Made by a program: the position numbers and the translations under genes. A stretch of 64,000 bases of DNA. It comes from Shewanella piezotolerans WP3 (lineage in GTDB: Bacteria > Pseudomonadota > Gammaproteobacteria > Enterobacterales > Shewanellaceae). The notes beneath the pieces were generated by a model. The model did not search any database, was not told where the DNA came from, and was given only the letters and a program-made list of their open reading frames with translations. Shown here one piece after another: positions 26,613-35,714 of this stretch. The stretch spans positions 3,329,501-3,393,500 of the forward strand of contig NC_011566.1 in the NCBI RefSeq assembly GCF_000014885.1, read 5' to 3'. Every line of letters begins with the position of its first letter. The stretch's first letter is position 1.

Positions 26613-28583
26613 CTAGAGATCCTCTTCTAGAAGATCAAACAGCTCTAGATAGCTCATACCAGGTTGAATACTGATCTCAAAACGTACCACTTTTTGGCAC
26701 ACATCATAGAGCGCTTCACCGAACCATTCTCTATCAAATGCATCAAGTGCTTGAATAATTCCCGTCTGACCAAGATCGCCTTTTAAACTACCTGGAGTCA
26801 ATGCATCGATAAAGCTTGCAACTAGGCCATAAAGATCCTTCTCTGCTTGCCCTTCAACCTCCCACAGCGTTGGGTCTGCATACTGACTCGCATAATGGCT
26901 CGCAGCGATATCAAGACCAATACCAAAGTTAACCAAAATGGCTTTATTGGGGTTACAGATGATGTTCTTAGGACAAATTGCACCATGATAGATGTCCATT
27001 TGATGCATATACTGCAAACCTGTGATTAGCTGCGTAAACCACCTTATTGGCTGACCTAGCTTTATATCGTTGAGCTCATCAATAGACACCCCATATTCCC
27101 AAGCTCTAGCAATAAATAACTCTTCACTTTGTGGCAATTGGCCGAAACCGAGTACTCTTTCAATATGAGGATGATATACCTTAGCTAGGCTTCGATAGAT
27201 ATTACTTAACATCGGCCAGGTTGCTTCAACACTACTGTATATTGATACGCCGCACTGATACTGACCTTGCAGATGCTTTGCACGCCAAAACTGGCTAGTT
27301 TGGGTGGCTGCAATAAATTGTTCTAACACAAAGTGATGATCAATAACCGCACCTTTTGTCACTGCTATTTTTTCAGGTACTGTGTCGCAAACCCCCAGAT
27401 CAATCAACGCAGAAAGATCGCACCTAAGTGCGTCTAAATCTGTGGTTTCGCCTGCGATGGCTGCCCGATACCATTGATACACTCGAGGTTGCTTAGTTTG
27501 TTCTGCAATGGCTAAAAATCCTTGCGCATAGGCTTTAATATCATGACTAACGCTTAATGTATCTTTGATATCGATAAATTCAACATCTCCCATATCAGAG
27601 ACAAAGACACAATTGCTCGTCCAGCCCCCAACCGTATAACCTCTACGATGGATTTGCTGCAAGCCAGATACGCTTCGACGCAGTATTTCGAGTAATTGAT
27701 AAGTGGTCATTTGTGCTGACTCGAGCACATTAAGCGGTACACCACGTGGCATACGGATAGGAAGTACTAACTGCTCACCATCTTGGATCAAAGGCGCACA
27801 GTATGGCACACCACTACAACCAGACAATGACTGTAAACGTTGAAACTCAGTTCTTAATTGCGCTTCGTGTTTTTGTGACTCGTCACTGTCTTCAAATTGA
27901 GTTGGGATCAGCACTTTTAACAGCCAAGGAGCCGTCCACTCTCCTGGATTATACTCTGCTTGCCAAACTTCTAACCCACTTTGAATAAACAGGCATTTTA
28001 GTTTGGTAAAATCTTGAATTTTATTATTTCGTTGCTCAACTATCGCCACTTGCCCGATAGTTTCCAGTACCAGTTCCTTTTGGGTATCAGTAACTTGGTG
28101 CTTTCTTGGTGCGGTCAGCCCCCACTCTTTGGTAAGCGCGGCAACTATCTGCTTAGGCGTGTAGATACTTAATGAACCTTGGTGTTTTTCAAGCTCAATC
28201 TCTTCACCCTTGCGACCCGTAATAAACACCATACCTTGACACCAAGGCGCATAAACGCCGACAGGGATCTTATGTTTGACGTTACCTGCCAACACACGCG
28301 CAACATAGTTAGCTTTAGCTAAACTGTTATCAACCTCTCGTCCATCAAGGGACCATGCATGCAACCCTGCATCTAATCGGCCTATATAACCTTTAACATC
28401 GACCACATAAACGCCCCACTCACCAATTACGAGTGCATCAACTTCCATTGCTTGGCCCGATTTAGTCGGGATCTCAACATTGGTCAATAAAATATAGTCT
28501 TCTGGAAGTTCATCGGCCAACAGGGAGAATGCCCAACGTTCGGCATCATTTACCGGTGTTCCAAAGCTAATCATTCTTGCCAT
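26613..28583 (-). CDS. NERD-domain protein fused to kinase-like domains
   Basis: About 656 residues. The N-terminal NERD (nuclease-related) domain spans about 10-130, with MEVDALVIGEWGVYVVDVKGY supplying the E/D-x-K type residues. Two protein-kinase-like regions follow. The second shows IYHGAICPKNIICN and ILVNFGIGLD where active kinases have HRDxKPxN and DFG, so the catalytic Asp and the metal-binding Asp are both replaced (Ala and Asn). This looks like a pseudokinase. The first region (around GGWTSNCVFVSDMGDVEFIDIK) is also degenerate. The ATG at 28583 is chosen for its GGAG site. Role unknown; NERD proteins are often tied to DNA processing. Confidence 0.8.
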   Translation of the reverse strand: MARMISFGTPVNDAERWAFSLLADELPEDYILLTNVEIPTKSGQAMEVDALVIGEWGVYVVDVKGYIGRLDAGLHAWSLDGREVDNSLAKANYVARVLAGNVKHKIPVGVYAPWCQGMVFITGRKGEEIELEKHQGSLSIYTPKQIVAALTKEWGLTAPRKHQVTDTQKELVLETIGQVAIVEQRNNKIQDFTKLKCLFIQSGLEVWQAEYNPGEWTAPWLLKVLIPTQFEDSDESQKHEAQLRTEFQRLQSLSGCSGVPYCAPLIQDGEQLVLPIRMPRGVPLNVLESAQMTTYQLLEILRRSVSGLQQIHRRGYTVGGWTSNCVFVSDMGDVEFIDIKDTLSVSHDIKAYAQGFLAIAEQTKQPRVYQWYRAAIAGETTDLDALRCDLSALIDLGVCDTVPEKIAVTKGAVIDHHFVLEQFIAATQTSQFWRAKHLQGQYQCGVSIYSSVEATWPMLSNIYRSLAKVYHPHIERVLGFGQLPQSEELFIARAWEYGVSIDELNDIKLGQPIRWFTQLITGLQYMHQMDIYHGAICPKNIICNPNKAILVNFGIGLDIAASHYASQYADPTLWEVEGQAEKDLYGLVASFIDALTPGSLKGDLGQTGIIQALDAFDREWFGEALYDVCQKVVRFEISIQPGMSYLELFDLLEEDL

Positions 28584-28639
28584 TCTTATCTCCTTCAGTG
28601 GCAATTATATTATCTTCAACATTCTCAACGTCTGGACAC

Positions 28640-28670
28640 AAAAAAGCCACTTATTTAAGTGGCCCTTTTT
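28640..28670 (-). terminator. Intrinsic terminator of rraB
   Basis: Stem GCCACTT / AAGTGGC with a four-base loop and T-runs on both sides. It lies just beyond the end of the minus-strand rraB. Confidence 0.8.
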
Positions 28671-28704
28671 AAAACTAATATCTTGCGCTTAATTTATACG
28701 CAAT

Positions 28705-29091
28705 TTAATGTTTACAGTCATCGCTGCATTCATGGTCATCTTCGGCGAACTCATCGTCGCCCTCTTGATGCTGCATCACACCCCAGCCATCAGTCACACC
28801 ACCAAACTCTTGTGCAAACTCATGTAGGCTAAGCTCTTGCTCTACAATCGTATCGTAGGCAGGGATCATATTCAGACATACGATCAATTCCCACTTACCA
28901 GAGTCATCATTCAATAGAAGTTCGATCTCGCCTTCTAAGTCTGATTTACCTAACTCTTCAATCGCAGACTCGGCATCGCGTTGATCTTCAAATACCAAGA
29001 AAAAATCAACATCAAGTGCAACGGATAGATCGATACCTGCATTGGCCATCGCTTCAAGCATTTTGCCGTTATCATCATCTGGAAATTGCAT
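28705..29091 (-). CDS. rraB: Ribonuclease E inhibitor RraB
   Basis: A small acidic cytoplasmic protein that binds RNase E and lowers mRNA decay. The 128 residues match RraB throughout: MQFPDDDNGKMLEAMANAG, VDFFLVFEDQRDAE and the GGVTDGWGVMQHQ motif near the C-terminus. The tail is Asp/Glu/His/Cys-rich (ECSDDCKH), which could bind a metal. It is 18 bases after a small S4-domain gene and is followed by a strong terminator. Confidence 0.9.
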   Translation of the reverse strand: MQFPDDDNGKMLEAMANAGIDLSVALDVDFFLVFEDQRDAESAIEELGKSDLEGEIELLLNDDSGKWELIVCLNMIPAYDTIVEQELSLHEFAQEFGGVTDGWGVMQHQEGDDEFAEDDHECSDDCKH

Positions 29092-29109
29092 ATTACCCTC
29101 TATTCGCTA

Positions 29110-29343
29110 TTAAGACGCTGCAATAATCTGCACAGATTCACCGTTAAAGCTTATCACTTCACCAGCAATCACTTTTTTACGTTTACGGGTTTCAACTTCA
29201 CCGTTTACCGTAACCATTCCTTCAGAGATAACGTGCTTGGCTTCTCCGCCACCACCTATCATCCCTTGTACTTTAAGTACCTTGTATAACTCTATGTATT
29301 CTTCGCCTGACTTCAATGCCAGCGTTGGAGTATCTGAACTCAC
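29110..29343 (-). CDS. S4-domain RNA-binding protein (YbcJ-like)
   Basis: A 77-residue protein formed almost wholly of one S4 fold: EYIELYKVLKVQGMIGGGGE, AKHVISEGMVTVNGEVETR and KRKKVIAGEVISFNG. It matches the YbcJ family of ribosome-associated RNA-binding proteins. It sits just before rraB, so both genes of this pair concern RNA metabolism. Confidence 0.88.
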   Translation of the reverse strand: MSSDTPTLALKSGEEYIELYKVLKVQGMIGGGGEAKHVISEGMVTVNGEVETRKRKKVIAGEVISFNGESVQIIAAS

Positions 29344-29420
29344 AGTAATTCGCCTTTAAATGCTAAACTGACCGCATTATAACACTCTATTGAGAAACGA
29401 CCTGAACGCTTTTTGTTAGA

Positions 29421-29954
29421 TCACACTCTTTCTGAGACCAGCAAGCCGTACAACCGCTCGTCCAACCAGGTATCACCAACTTTCCAGTTCTCTCTCAAGA
29501 GACCTTCTTGGATGAAGCCACACTTATCAAGCACCTTAGTCGAGGCCACATTATCATAAGCACAATGAGCAATCAGTTTATGTGGCTTGTGCGCTAGACA
29601 CACCCAATCAACTAAGGCGTTAAGTGCTTCACTAGCATAACCTTGACCATGAGCTCTGGTATGCAACATATAACCAACCTCTAATTGGCCCAATGCTTCA
29701 CTGATATTATGTAGACTAATAAAGCCTACAAATAAGTGTTGATGAACGTCTTCTATCAGCAGCAATAATGTATCGTCTTCAGCTAATTGATTCGGTTTGA
29801 TAATACGCTCGAACTTTTGTCGTATTTCCGATTCAGGTTGAGGTTTACGCACATACTTATTCAACTCTTCGCTTGAGTGCGTATAGAGAAAATTGTCCCA
29901 GTCGCTGGCAACAACAGTCCTTAACCTAAGTCTATCGGTATACAGTTCGAGCAT
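29421..29954 (-). CDS. GNAT-family N-acetyltransferase (RimJ/RimL-like)
   Basis: A 177-residue acetyl-CoA-dependent acetyltransferase. It starts LYTDRLRLRTVVASDW, and the acetyl-CoA loop is in LEVGYMLHTRAHGQGYASEAL, followed by AHCAYDNVASTKVLDKCGF and an aromatic C-terminus. This is the RimJ/RimL ribosomal-protein or aminoglycoside-like subgroup; the substrate is not evident. Confidence 0.88.
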   Translation of the reverse strand: MLELYTDRLRLRTVVASDWDNFLYTHSSEELNKYVRKPQPESEIRQKFERIIKPNQLAEDDTLLLLIEDVHQHLFVGFISLHNISEALGQLEVGYMLHTRAHGQGYASEALNALVDWVCLAHKPHKLIAHCAYDNVASTKVLDKCGFIQEGLLRENWKVGDTWLDERLYGLLVSERV

Positions 29955-29993
29955 AATTCGTCCTACTTAAATCAAAAACAAACAAACGGCTAA

Positions 29994-30272
29994 TTAGCCT
30001 CTGCTTGTTACTTCTAATAAGTGATATCCAAACTGAGTCTTAACAGGACCTTGAACTTCATTTAAAGGCGCGCTAAACACAACTTCGTCGAATTCTTTTA
30101 CCATCATACCTGGGCCAAATGAACCTAGATCGCCGCCTTGAGCTGAAGATGGGCAAGAAGAATTAGCTTTTGCTACATCAGCAAAATCAGCACCAGCTAT
30201 GATCTGTTGTTTTAGCTCTTCACATTTTTCTTCTGTTTCTACGAGTAAGTGTCTTGCAGTTGCTTGTACCAT
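29994..30272 (-). CDS. ppiC: Parvulin-type peptidylprolyl isomerase
   Basis: A 92-residue single-domain cytoplasmic parvulin that speeds cis/trans proline isomerisation. It has ATARHLLVETEEKCEEL, the SSCPSSAQGGDLGSFGPGMMV loop with catalytic Cys, and VKTQFGYHLLEV at the end. It lacks a signal peptide. Length and sequence match PpiC. Confidence 0.92.
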   Translation of the reverse strand: MVQATARHLLVETEEKCEELKQQIIAGADFADVAKANSSCPSSAQGGDLGSFGPGMMVKEFDEVVFSAPLNEVQGPVKTQFGYHLLEVTSRG

Positions 30273-30384
30273 GAAATAACTCCTCTAAAATAAAAATTTA
30301 TTGCCAATTAGACAAAATAAAACCCAGCCAGTATATACCATATATTAACGGTATAGCCCAGCCGGGCTGTCAAACAATCGACGG

Positions 30385-32208
30385 CTACTTTTGACTAGCA
30401 ATCCATTCGTTCACTTTTAGTTCCATCACTTCCATTGGCAGTGAACCAGAAGTGAGTATTTGATCATGAAATGCCTTCAGATCAAATTTATCACCTAAGG
30501 CTTGTTCCGCTTGCGCTCGAAGAGAAAGGATCTTTAACTGACCAACCTTATAGGATAAAGCTTGACCAGGAATAGCCATGTAACGTTCTACTTCAGCAAT
30601 GATGTCCGACTCAGCCATAGGAGAGTTATCCATCATGTACTGAATCGCTTGTTCACGAGTCCAGCCCTTTGCGTGTAACCCTGTGTCTACAACCAGACGC
30701 ATTGCACGTAGCATCTCATCCGATAACTTCCCAAAGTACTGATATGGATCTTCAAAAAGTCCCATTTCAATACCTAAGTATTCAGCATACAAAGCCCACC
30801 CCTCTTCAAAGGCGGTGTAGTTACCAAAACGTTGAAATTCAGGAACACCGGTTAGCTCTTGCTTAATCGCAATTTGGAAATGATGCCCGGGAGCAGCTTC
30901 GTGCAATGACAAAGTCGTCATCCCCCACTTTGGCTGCGCTTTTAGATTATAGGTATTGATATAGAAGACGCCAGGACGTGAACCATCAACAGCAGGTGAC
31001 TCATATGATGCACCAGCTGCTGATTGTTCTCTGAAACTCTCTACAGGCTTTACAACATAATCAGCTTTAGGCATAACATTAAAGTATTTAGGTAACTCAG
31101 CATTTATTTTATCTTTTAACACCATATAACCATCTACAAGGCCTTGGCGATCGTCAAAGAAATATTGAGGCTCAGAAGAAAGCGATGCAAAGAAATCGGT
31201 CAAATCACCTTTAAAGCCAACCTGCTGACGAACCTTGTCCATTTCAGACAGTATTCGGGCGACCTCATCCAGTCCGATTTTATGGATCTCATCGACAGGC
31301 ATAGTGGTCGTTGTGTGAGTATTTGCTAAATGTTGATACCAAACTTTACCATTAGGTAGCCCCCACCAACCATCACTCGCTCGGGCTGATTTAAGATATG
31401 TGTTTTGAAAGTAGTCTCTAAGTTCAGTCAATCCAGGTAGCAATTTATCAGCGATTAGCTTTGTGTACTCTTCCGTTAACGTCGCTTTTTCTTCGGCAGA
31501 AAAGGACGCGGGCATTAACGTAATTGGCGTGTAAAACAGGCTTTTCTCAGGGTTAGTCACTAGCTGTGCAGATAACTGCGGAATAATCCTATCAACGAGG
31601 ACTCTAGGCAACACAACTTTGCTCTCAATGCCTTCATTCATACGCACTTGTGCTTGCTTCATCCACTCAATAAAGCCCAAGAGACGTTTCTCCCAGTTAC
31701 GATAGTCTTCTACCGTTTTAAATGGTTGTGCGCTTTCACCGCTCCCCAACTGAACCATACTAATCACAGTGCTATAAAACTGGTTCATCGGCATAAAGTG
31801 GTTCGGAAAAGTTTCATCAGCTAGGGCGACATTACGATCATAAGTAAACATGTCATAACTTAATCTAAGATCTGCAGGTAACTGACTGCGATCTAACTTT
31901 TTAACTTCAGCCAAGTAGCGCTTATTTAAATTGTGACGCTTAGTAAGGTACTCGTCTGACAAGCCATCACCGAATTGGTCATTGAAATCATTAACGCCAA
32001 CAAAAGTTGCATAGATTGGCTCAAGTTCTAGTTGGTCTTTGAAAAATTTATCGACTAATAATAGATACTCTTGCTCCACGGTCTGCTCTTGGCTGGCAGC
32101 AGGAGTTTTTACTGTATCTACTTCATTTAATTGACTGTTTGATTTATCACCACAACCTGTCATAGCAAGTGCCATGCTGATGGACAATGCGACTATCGCC
32201 TTTTTCAT
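30385..32208 (-). CDS. DUF885-family lipoprotein (putative zinc peptidase)
   Basis: A 607-residue envelope protein. The N-terminus has a lipobox (SMALAMTGCGDKS) for attachment of lipid to Cys. The family motif LHEAAPGHHFQIA near residue 435 gives HExxPGH-type zinc ligands, with EEGWALYAEYLG downstream contributing a glutamate. DUF885 members are believed to be metallopeptidases, but few are characterised. It is transcribed alone; the degenerate GGDEF gene is divergent. Confidence 0.88.
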   Translation of the reverse strand: MKKAIVALSISMALAMTGCGDKSNSQLNEVDTVKTPAASQEQTVEQEYLLLVDKFFKDQLELEPIYATFVGVNDFNDQFGDGLSDEYLTKRHNLNKRYLAEVKKLDRSQLPADLRLSYDMFTYDRNVALADETFPNHFMPMNQFYSTVISMVQLGSGESAQPFKTVEDYRNWEKRLLGFIEWMKQAQVRMNEGIESKVVLPRVLVDRIIPQLSAQLVTNPEKSLFYTPITLMPASFSAEEKATLTEEYTKLIADKLLPGLTELRDYFQNTYLKSARASDGWWGLPNGKVWYQHLANTHTTTTMPVDEIHKIGLDEVARILSEMDKVRQQVGFKGDLTDFFASLSSEPQYFFDDRQGLVDGYMVLKDKINAELPKYFNVMPKADYVVKPVESFREQSAAGASYESPAVDGSRPGVFYINTYNLKAQPKWGMTTLSLHEAAPGHHFQIAIKQELTGVPEFQRFGNYTAFEEGWALYAEYLGIEMGLFEDPYQYFGKLSDEMLRAMRLVVDTGLHAKGWTREQAIQYMMDNSPMAESDIIAEVERYMAIPGQALSYKVGQLKILSLRAQAEQALGDKFDLKAFHDQILTSGSLPMEVMELKVNEWIASQK

Positions 32209-32283
32209 TCCAAATCTTCCTTTTATTCAATGTAAGTGAGCGATCTTTTCTATACTTAACCATAAGTCGTATAGGAGTGACTC

Positions 32284-32790
32284 ATGATTTACTCTTTTAG
32301 TAATTCTGGTTTTAGAGATCCTGAAACTGGCGTATATAACCAAACCTATTTCATGGAAGTATTTAATCGTGAATGGCATCGCCATATACGCGACCACCAA
32401 AGTCTGGCCTTATTGTATCTATGCCCGCACATTCATGAAACTATTTCCCAACCTCAATTGTTAGAATTATTCATGAAGCAAGTTCAACAGGCGTTAATGC
32501 GCACCACAGATCTGCTCGCTAGGATAAATAATCAATCATTTGCGCTAGCTATTTTCGAAACAGATATTAATGGTGCCAAGGTAGTTATTGAGCGTGTAGA
32601 ACATAACATAGCCGACTTCAATAAAACCTATCAAAGCCAAGCGCATACGGAAATATCCTATGAGCTAAATGGTTGTATCTGTCTGCCTTCAGCCAATAAA
32701 TACCCAGAAACACTCTTTGAAACAGTCGAACAGCAAAGCCTCAGCATGCGTGATAATCACTCTAGAGCAGGTCAACTCATTAAACTTTGA
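32284..32790 (+). CDS. Degenerate GGDEF-domain protein
   Basis: A 168-residue protein made up of one GGDEF-type domain. The N-terminal DPETGVYNQTYFMEVFNREW and LALLYLCPHI match the start of diguanylate cyclases. The signature loop, normally GG(D/E)EF, reads INNQSFALAIF, and the metal-binding Asp of the first strand is replaced by Pro-His. It cannot be expected to make cyclic-di-GMP. It could bind nucleotide or act as a partner. It is divergent from the DUF885 gene. Confidence 0.82.
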   Translation: MIYSFSNSGFRDPETGVYNQTYFMEVFNREWHRHIRDHQSLALLYLCPHIHETISQPQLLELFMKQVQQALMRTTDLLARINNQSFALAIFETDINGAKVVIERVEHNIADFNKTYQSQAHTEISYELNGCICLPSANKYPETLFETVEQQSLSMRDNHSRAGQLIKL

Positions 32791-32857
32791 GTCCTGCGCT
32801 GCGCTTCGACATGTGCATATAAGCTGTATTTTCTTCTGGTTCATTTATTGCAGAAAT

Positions 32858-32887
32858 AAAAAAAGCCTCTATAAAGAGGCTTTTTTT
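32858..32887. terminator. Bidirectional intrinsic terminator
   Basis: Stem AGCCTCT / AGAGGCT with a four-base loop, flanked by a run of As on the left and seven Ts on the right. It separates the convergent GGDEF-like and TPR genes. Confidence 0.88.
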
Positions 32888-32899
32888 CACTCGTTAAAG

Positions 32900-34147
32900 C
32901 TAAAGCGTTACGTTATGAACACGTGCTTTTTCTTTAATGTAAGAGATATAGCTTTTAGCTGCACGACCTGTTTTCTTGTCGTTTGCCGCAAGCTTGGCAT
33001 ACTTGTATGCGCTCTTATACTGCTTTAAGTTAAGGTAAGCGAGTGCAAGTTCAAACTGAACTTCACCTGGGCTCTTAACGCCAGCATCAAGTGCTTTCTT
33101 AAGTGCTGTAATTGCAGGTTTGCTTTTTCCATCCAAAGACAAAATACGTCCTTGGCGAAGGTAAAGCTTACCATCATTATCTATAGCAGCAGCTTTACCG
33201 TAAGTCGCAGCAGCCTCTTTCAGCTCCTTCGCGTTATGGTAAAAACCAGCCAAGATAGTCAGCGTTTTCTCATCTTCTTTAACTAAACCTGACTTCATAT
33301 GCTTAGCGTAGATTTGAGCAGCACGGTATGGCGAACCATTCTGTGCTAACAACTGGGTTAAACGTTGAATGTTCCCCGCAGTTTCCAAAAACCCATTCTT
33401 GTAAGCTAAGTCATAAGTCGCTAACGACTTAGTGAAGTCTTCAGTCATAAGATAGAACTGAGCGAGCTGAACCCATAGGCGCTTATCGTCTTGAAACAAC
33501 GGCACCATGGTCTCTAGAACTTTAACAGCTTGCTTATAGTTCTTCTTGTTGAAATAAGCAGTCAGCTTCATCTGATATAAACCTTTATCAGGTTTTTCAG
33601 TAATAGCTAGACCTTTATCTGCAACTTTAAGTACTTCATCCCACTGCTTTTGTTCAGAATGAGCAATACCGATACGACGATAGACTTGTGCGTCTTCCTT
33701 ACAAGTAAACTCCATCCAGTTGTAATAAGCTGGAATTGATTCCTTAAACTTCTTCTCTTGAATCAAGAGATCAGCATAAAGCCTTTGAGTTCCTGCATGG
33801 TCAACACCGCCTAAAATATTGGCATCAACAGCTGTTTTTAGATACTTAACAGCGGTTTTCATCTGACCTTTTTCAGCGTAAAAATTACCTAACATTCTCG
33901 CGACATATGCTTTATCAAAATCACTTTTAGCGTTTGCTTCCAGTAATATAGCAAGTGCTTCGTCAAGATTGCCTTCGGTATAGGCATCAAAAGATTTCTG
34001 AACTTTTTTAGCAACACTTTGACCTACAGCTTTAGATTTACGCTTATCTATCGGGCATTTCTCTGCTGCTGATACAGCAGGCACGACAGCAAGGCTTCCG
34101 CCTAGAGTAAGCAATAAGGCGGCTGCGATAGTAGTAACTTTACGCAT
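32900..34147 (-). CDS. Periplasmic tetratricopeptide-repeat protein of the TonB2 operon
   Basis: A 415-residue protein with a signal peptide (LLLTLGGSLAVVPAVSAAE) and about eight TPR-like helix pairs, for example AYVARMLGNFYAEKGQMKTA and ALAYLNLKQYKSAYKYAKLA. It is the last gene of the cluster DUF3450-TtpC-ExbB2-ExbD2-TonB2-TPR, two bases after tonB. TPR proteins in such clusters probably scaffold the TonB2 complex in the periplasm; the exact role is not established here. Confidence 0.88.
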   Translation of the reverse strand: MRKVTTIAAALLLTLGGSLAVVPAVSAAEKCPIDKRKSKAVGQSVAKKVQKSFDAYTEGNLDEALAILLEANAKSDFDKAYVARMLGNFYAEKGQMKTAVKYLKTAVDANILGGVDHAGTQRLYADLLIQEKKFKESIPAYYNWMEFTCKEDAQVYRRIGIAHSEQKQWDEVLKVADKGLAITEKPDKGLYQMKLTAYFNKKNYKQAVKVLETMVPLFQDDKRLWVQLAQFYLMTEDFTKSLATYDLAYKNGFLETAGNIQRLTQLLAQNGSPYRAAQIYAKHMKSGLVKEDEKTLTILAGFYHNAKELKEAAATYGKAAAIDNDGKLYLRQGRILSLDGKSKPAITALKKALDAGVKSPGEVQFELALAYLNLKQYKSAYKYAKLAANDKKTGRAAKSYISYIKEKARVHNVTL

Positions 34148-34149
34148 AA

Positions 34150-34770
34150 CTATCTTCCTCCTTTATCTAAAGTGAAATCGAGTTGAACAGTCTGACCTGG
34201 TACCCTTTGCGCTTTACCATCAATAATTCTAGGCTTGTATTTCCACTTTTTAAGTGCTCTACGAGCTTCTTTATCAAAGATACGCTTAGGTTGAGCTTTA
34301 ATGACTTTTACGTCTTCAACACCACCAAGTTCGTTAATAGTAAAGCTTAGCTGTACCCAGCCTTCTTTACCATCACGGGCTGCTGCAATTGGATACTGAG
34401 GTTCGATTCGTACGATAGGCGTAGCATCGCCATCACGTGTCATCATGTTACCCAGTTTAAATCCAGTATTAGCACCACCAGCATCTACTCCACCCATGTT
34501 AAATGACATATTTGTATCTATGTCAGATGAACTATCTGGTGGCGTAGTATCCGGCTTTGGCGGCTGCTCTGGGGGCGTAGGCGGTTTAGGCTTAACCCTT
34601 GGCTTTTTCTGCGCTGATGCATCATCTTTGTTCATGGTGATTTCAATGACAGGTGTTTCTGTCGAGGAATCGTGGCGGGTTGGACCGCCACCTACCAAAA
34701 ATGCCATGAAGACAAACAAAGCAAAAGTCACAGCACCACCAATAATGAATGATACTATTCCTCTCAGCAT
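34150..34770 (-). CDS. TonB2-type energy transducer
   Basis: Carries energy from the ExbB/ExbD motor to outer-membrane receptors. The 206 residues show an N-terminal membrane anchor (VSFIIGGAVTFALFVFMAFLV), a Pro/Lys-rich periplasmic spacer (PRVKPKPPTPPEQPPKPD) and a C-terminal TonB domain (IVRIEPQYPIAAARDGKEGW to VQLDFTLDKGGR). The YP motif that contacts TonB boxes is present. It starts one base after exbD ends. Confidence 0.92.
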   Translation of the reverse strand: MLRGIVSFIIGGAVTFALFVFMAFLVGGGPTRHDSSTETPVIEITMNKDDASAQKKPRVKPKPPTPPEQPPKPDTTPPDSSSDIDTNMSFNMGGVDAGGANTGFKLGNMMTRDGDATPIVRIEPQYPIAAARDGKEGWVQLSFTINELGGVEDVKVIKAQPKRIFDKEARRALKKWKYKPRIIDGKAQRVPGQTVQLDFTLDKGGR

Positions 34771-34771
34771 A

Positions 34772-35176
34772 TTATTCGTTCCCCGCCGATACAGATATCT
34801 TATCGATACCCGCAGCTTTAACGTTATCCAGAACCTTAACCACTAAACCATGTTTAGCTTCTTGGTCTGCTTGAATTAATACTGCAGCCTCAGGTGCTTC
34901 TGCAAGCATACGTTCTACGTTTGCAGTTACACGCTCGATATCAACTTGACGGTTTTCCATCATGATGACACCTGTCTTGCTCACACCAATAAAGATGTTA
35001 GCAGAAGGCTTCTTAGTCGCTTGTGACGCTTCAGGCTTGTTATAGTCAAGGCCTGATGGCTTTACAAACGAGGTTGTTACAATAAAGAAGATCAGCATGA
35101 TAAACACGATGTCGAGCATCGGTGTCATATCAATCTCAGCTTCTTCGTCTACGCTTGAATGCTTTCTACGTGCCAT
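34772..35176 (-). CDS. Biopolymer transporter ExbD2
   Basis: A 134-residue motor subunit: one N-terminal membrane helix with the essential Asp (IDMTPMLDIVFIMLIFFIVT) and a periplasmic domain (QADQEAKHGLVVKVLDNVKAAG). The ATG at 35176 is preferred because of the GAGAG site; a TTG six bases upstream is in frame. It is in the same operon as exbB and tonB. Confidence 0.93.
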   Translation of the reverse strand: MARRKHSSVDEEAEIDMTPMLDIVFIMLIFFIVTTSFVKPSGLDYNKPEASQATKKPSANIFIGVSKTGVIMMENRQVDIERVTANVERMLAEAPEAAVLIQADQEAKHGLVVKVLDNVKAAGIDKISVSAGNE

Positions 35177-35189
35177 GTTCAATCTCTCT

Positions 35190-35714
35190 CTAGTGGTGAG
35201 GCATGCTGTCTTTTAGCTTTGCTAAACTGATTTTCATTTTTGCATCAAGGCGAGTACTAAAGAATACTCCCGATAATGCTGCAACCATTCCCGCCATTGT
35301 CGGCATGGTTGCCATTGAAATACCAGCTGCCATCATACGAGCATTACTCGTCCCATGAACTGCCATCACATCGAATACTGAAATCATACCGGTTACGGTA
35401 CCTAGTAGACCTATCATAGGACAGATCGCTACTAGCGTTTTGATTAACAGCATACGTGCGGTTAAATCTTGCTTCGCTTGGGATACCCAAGCTTCACGGA
35501 TGCGGTGAGCATACCAAGAGGTTGAATCCTCTCGTGCTTCCCATGCGCTAATGATTGCTTTGTGCTCTTTTGGTGATATCCAATTTAGATACCAGTAGCG
35601 TTCAAGCATCAATACCCACATGACAAACAATACAGCCGCAACCAGCCAGAGGACGTCGCCCCCGGAGGCCATGAAGCCCCTGACGGAATCCCAGATATCC
35701 ATCAGGAATAACAT
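35190..35714 (-). CDS. MotA/TolQ/ExbB-family proton channel (ExbB2)
   Basis: A 174-residue proton-channel protein with an N-terminal membrane helix (VLWLVAAVLFVMWVLMLERYW) and the MotA/TolQ domain with two more helices (TLVAICPMIGLLGTVTGMIS and GISMATMPTMAGMVAALSG). It is coupled to the longer upstream ExbB-like protein by TAATG. With ExbD2 it forms the motor for TonB2. Confidence 0.93.
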   Translation of the reverse strand: MLFLMDIWDSVRGFMASGGDVLWLVAAVLFVMWVLMLERYWYLNWISPKEHKAIISAWEAREDSTSWYAHRIREAWVSQAKQDLTARMLLIKTLVAICPMIGLLGTVTGMISVFDVMAVHGTSNARMMAAGISMATMPTMAGMVAALSGVFFSTRLDAKMKISLAKLKDSMPHH

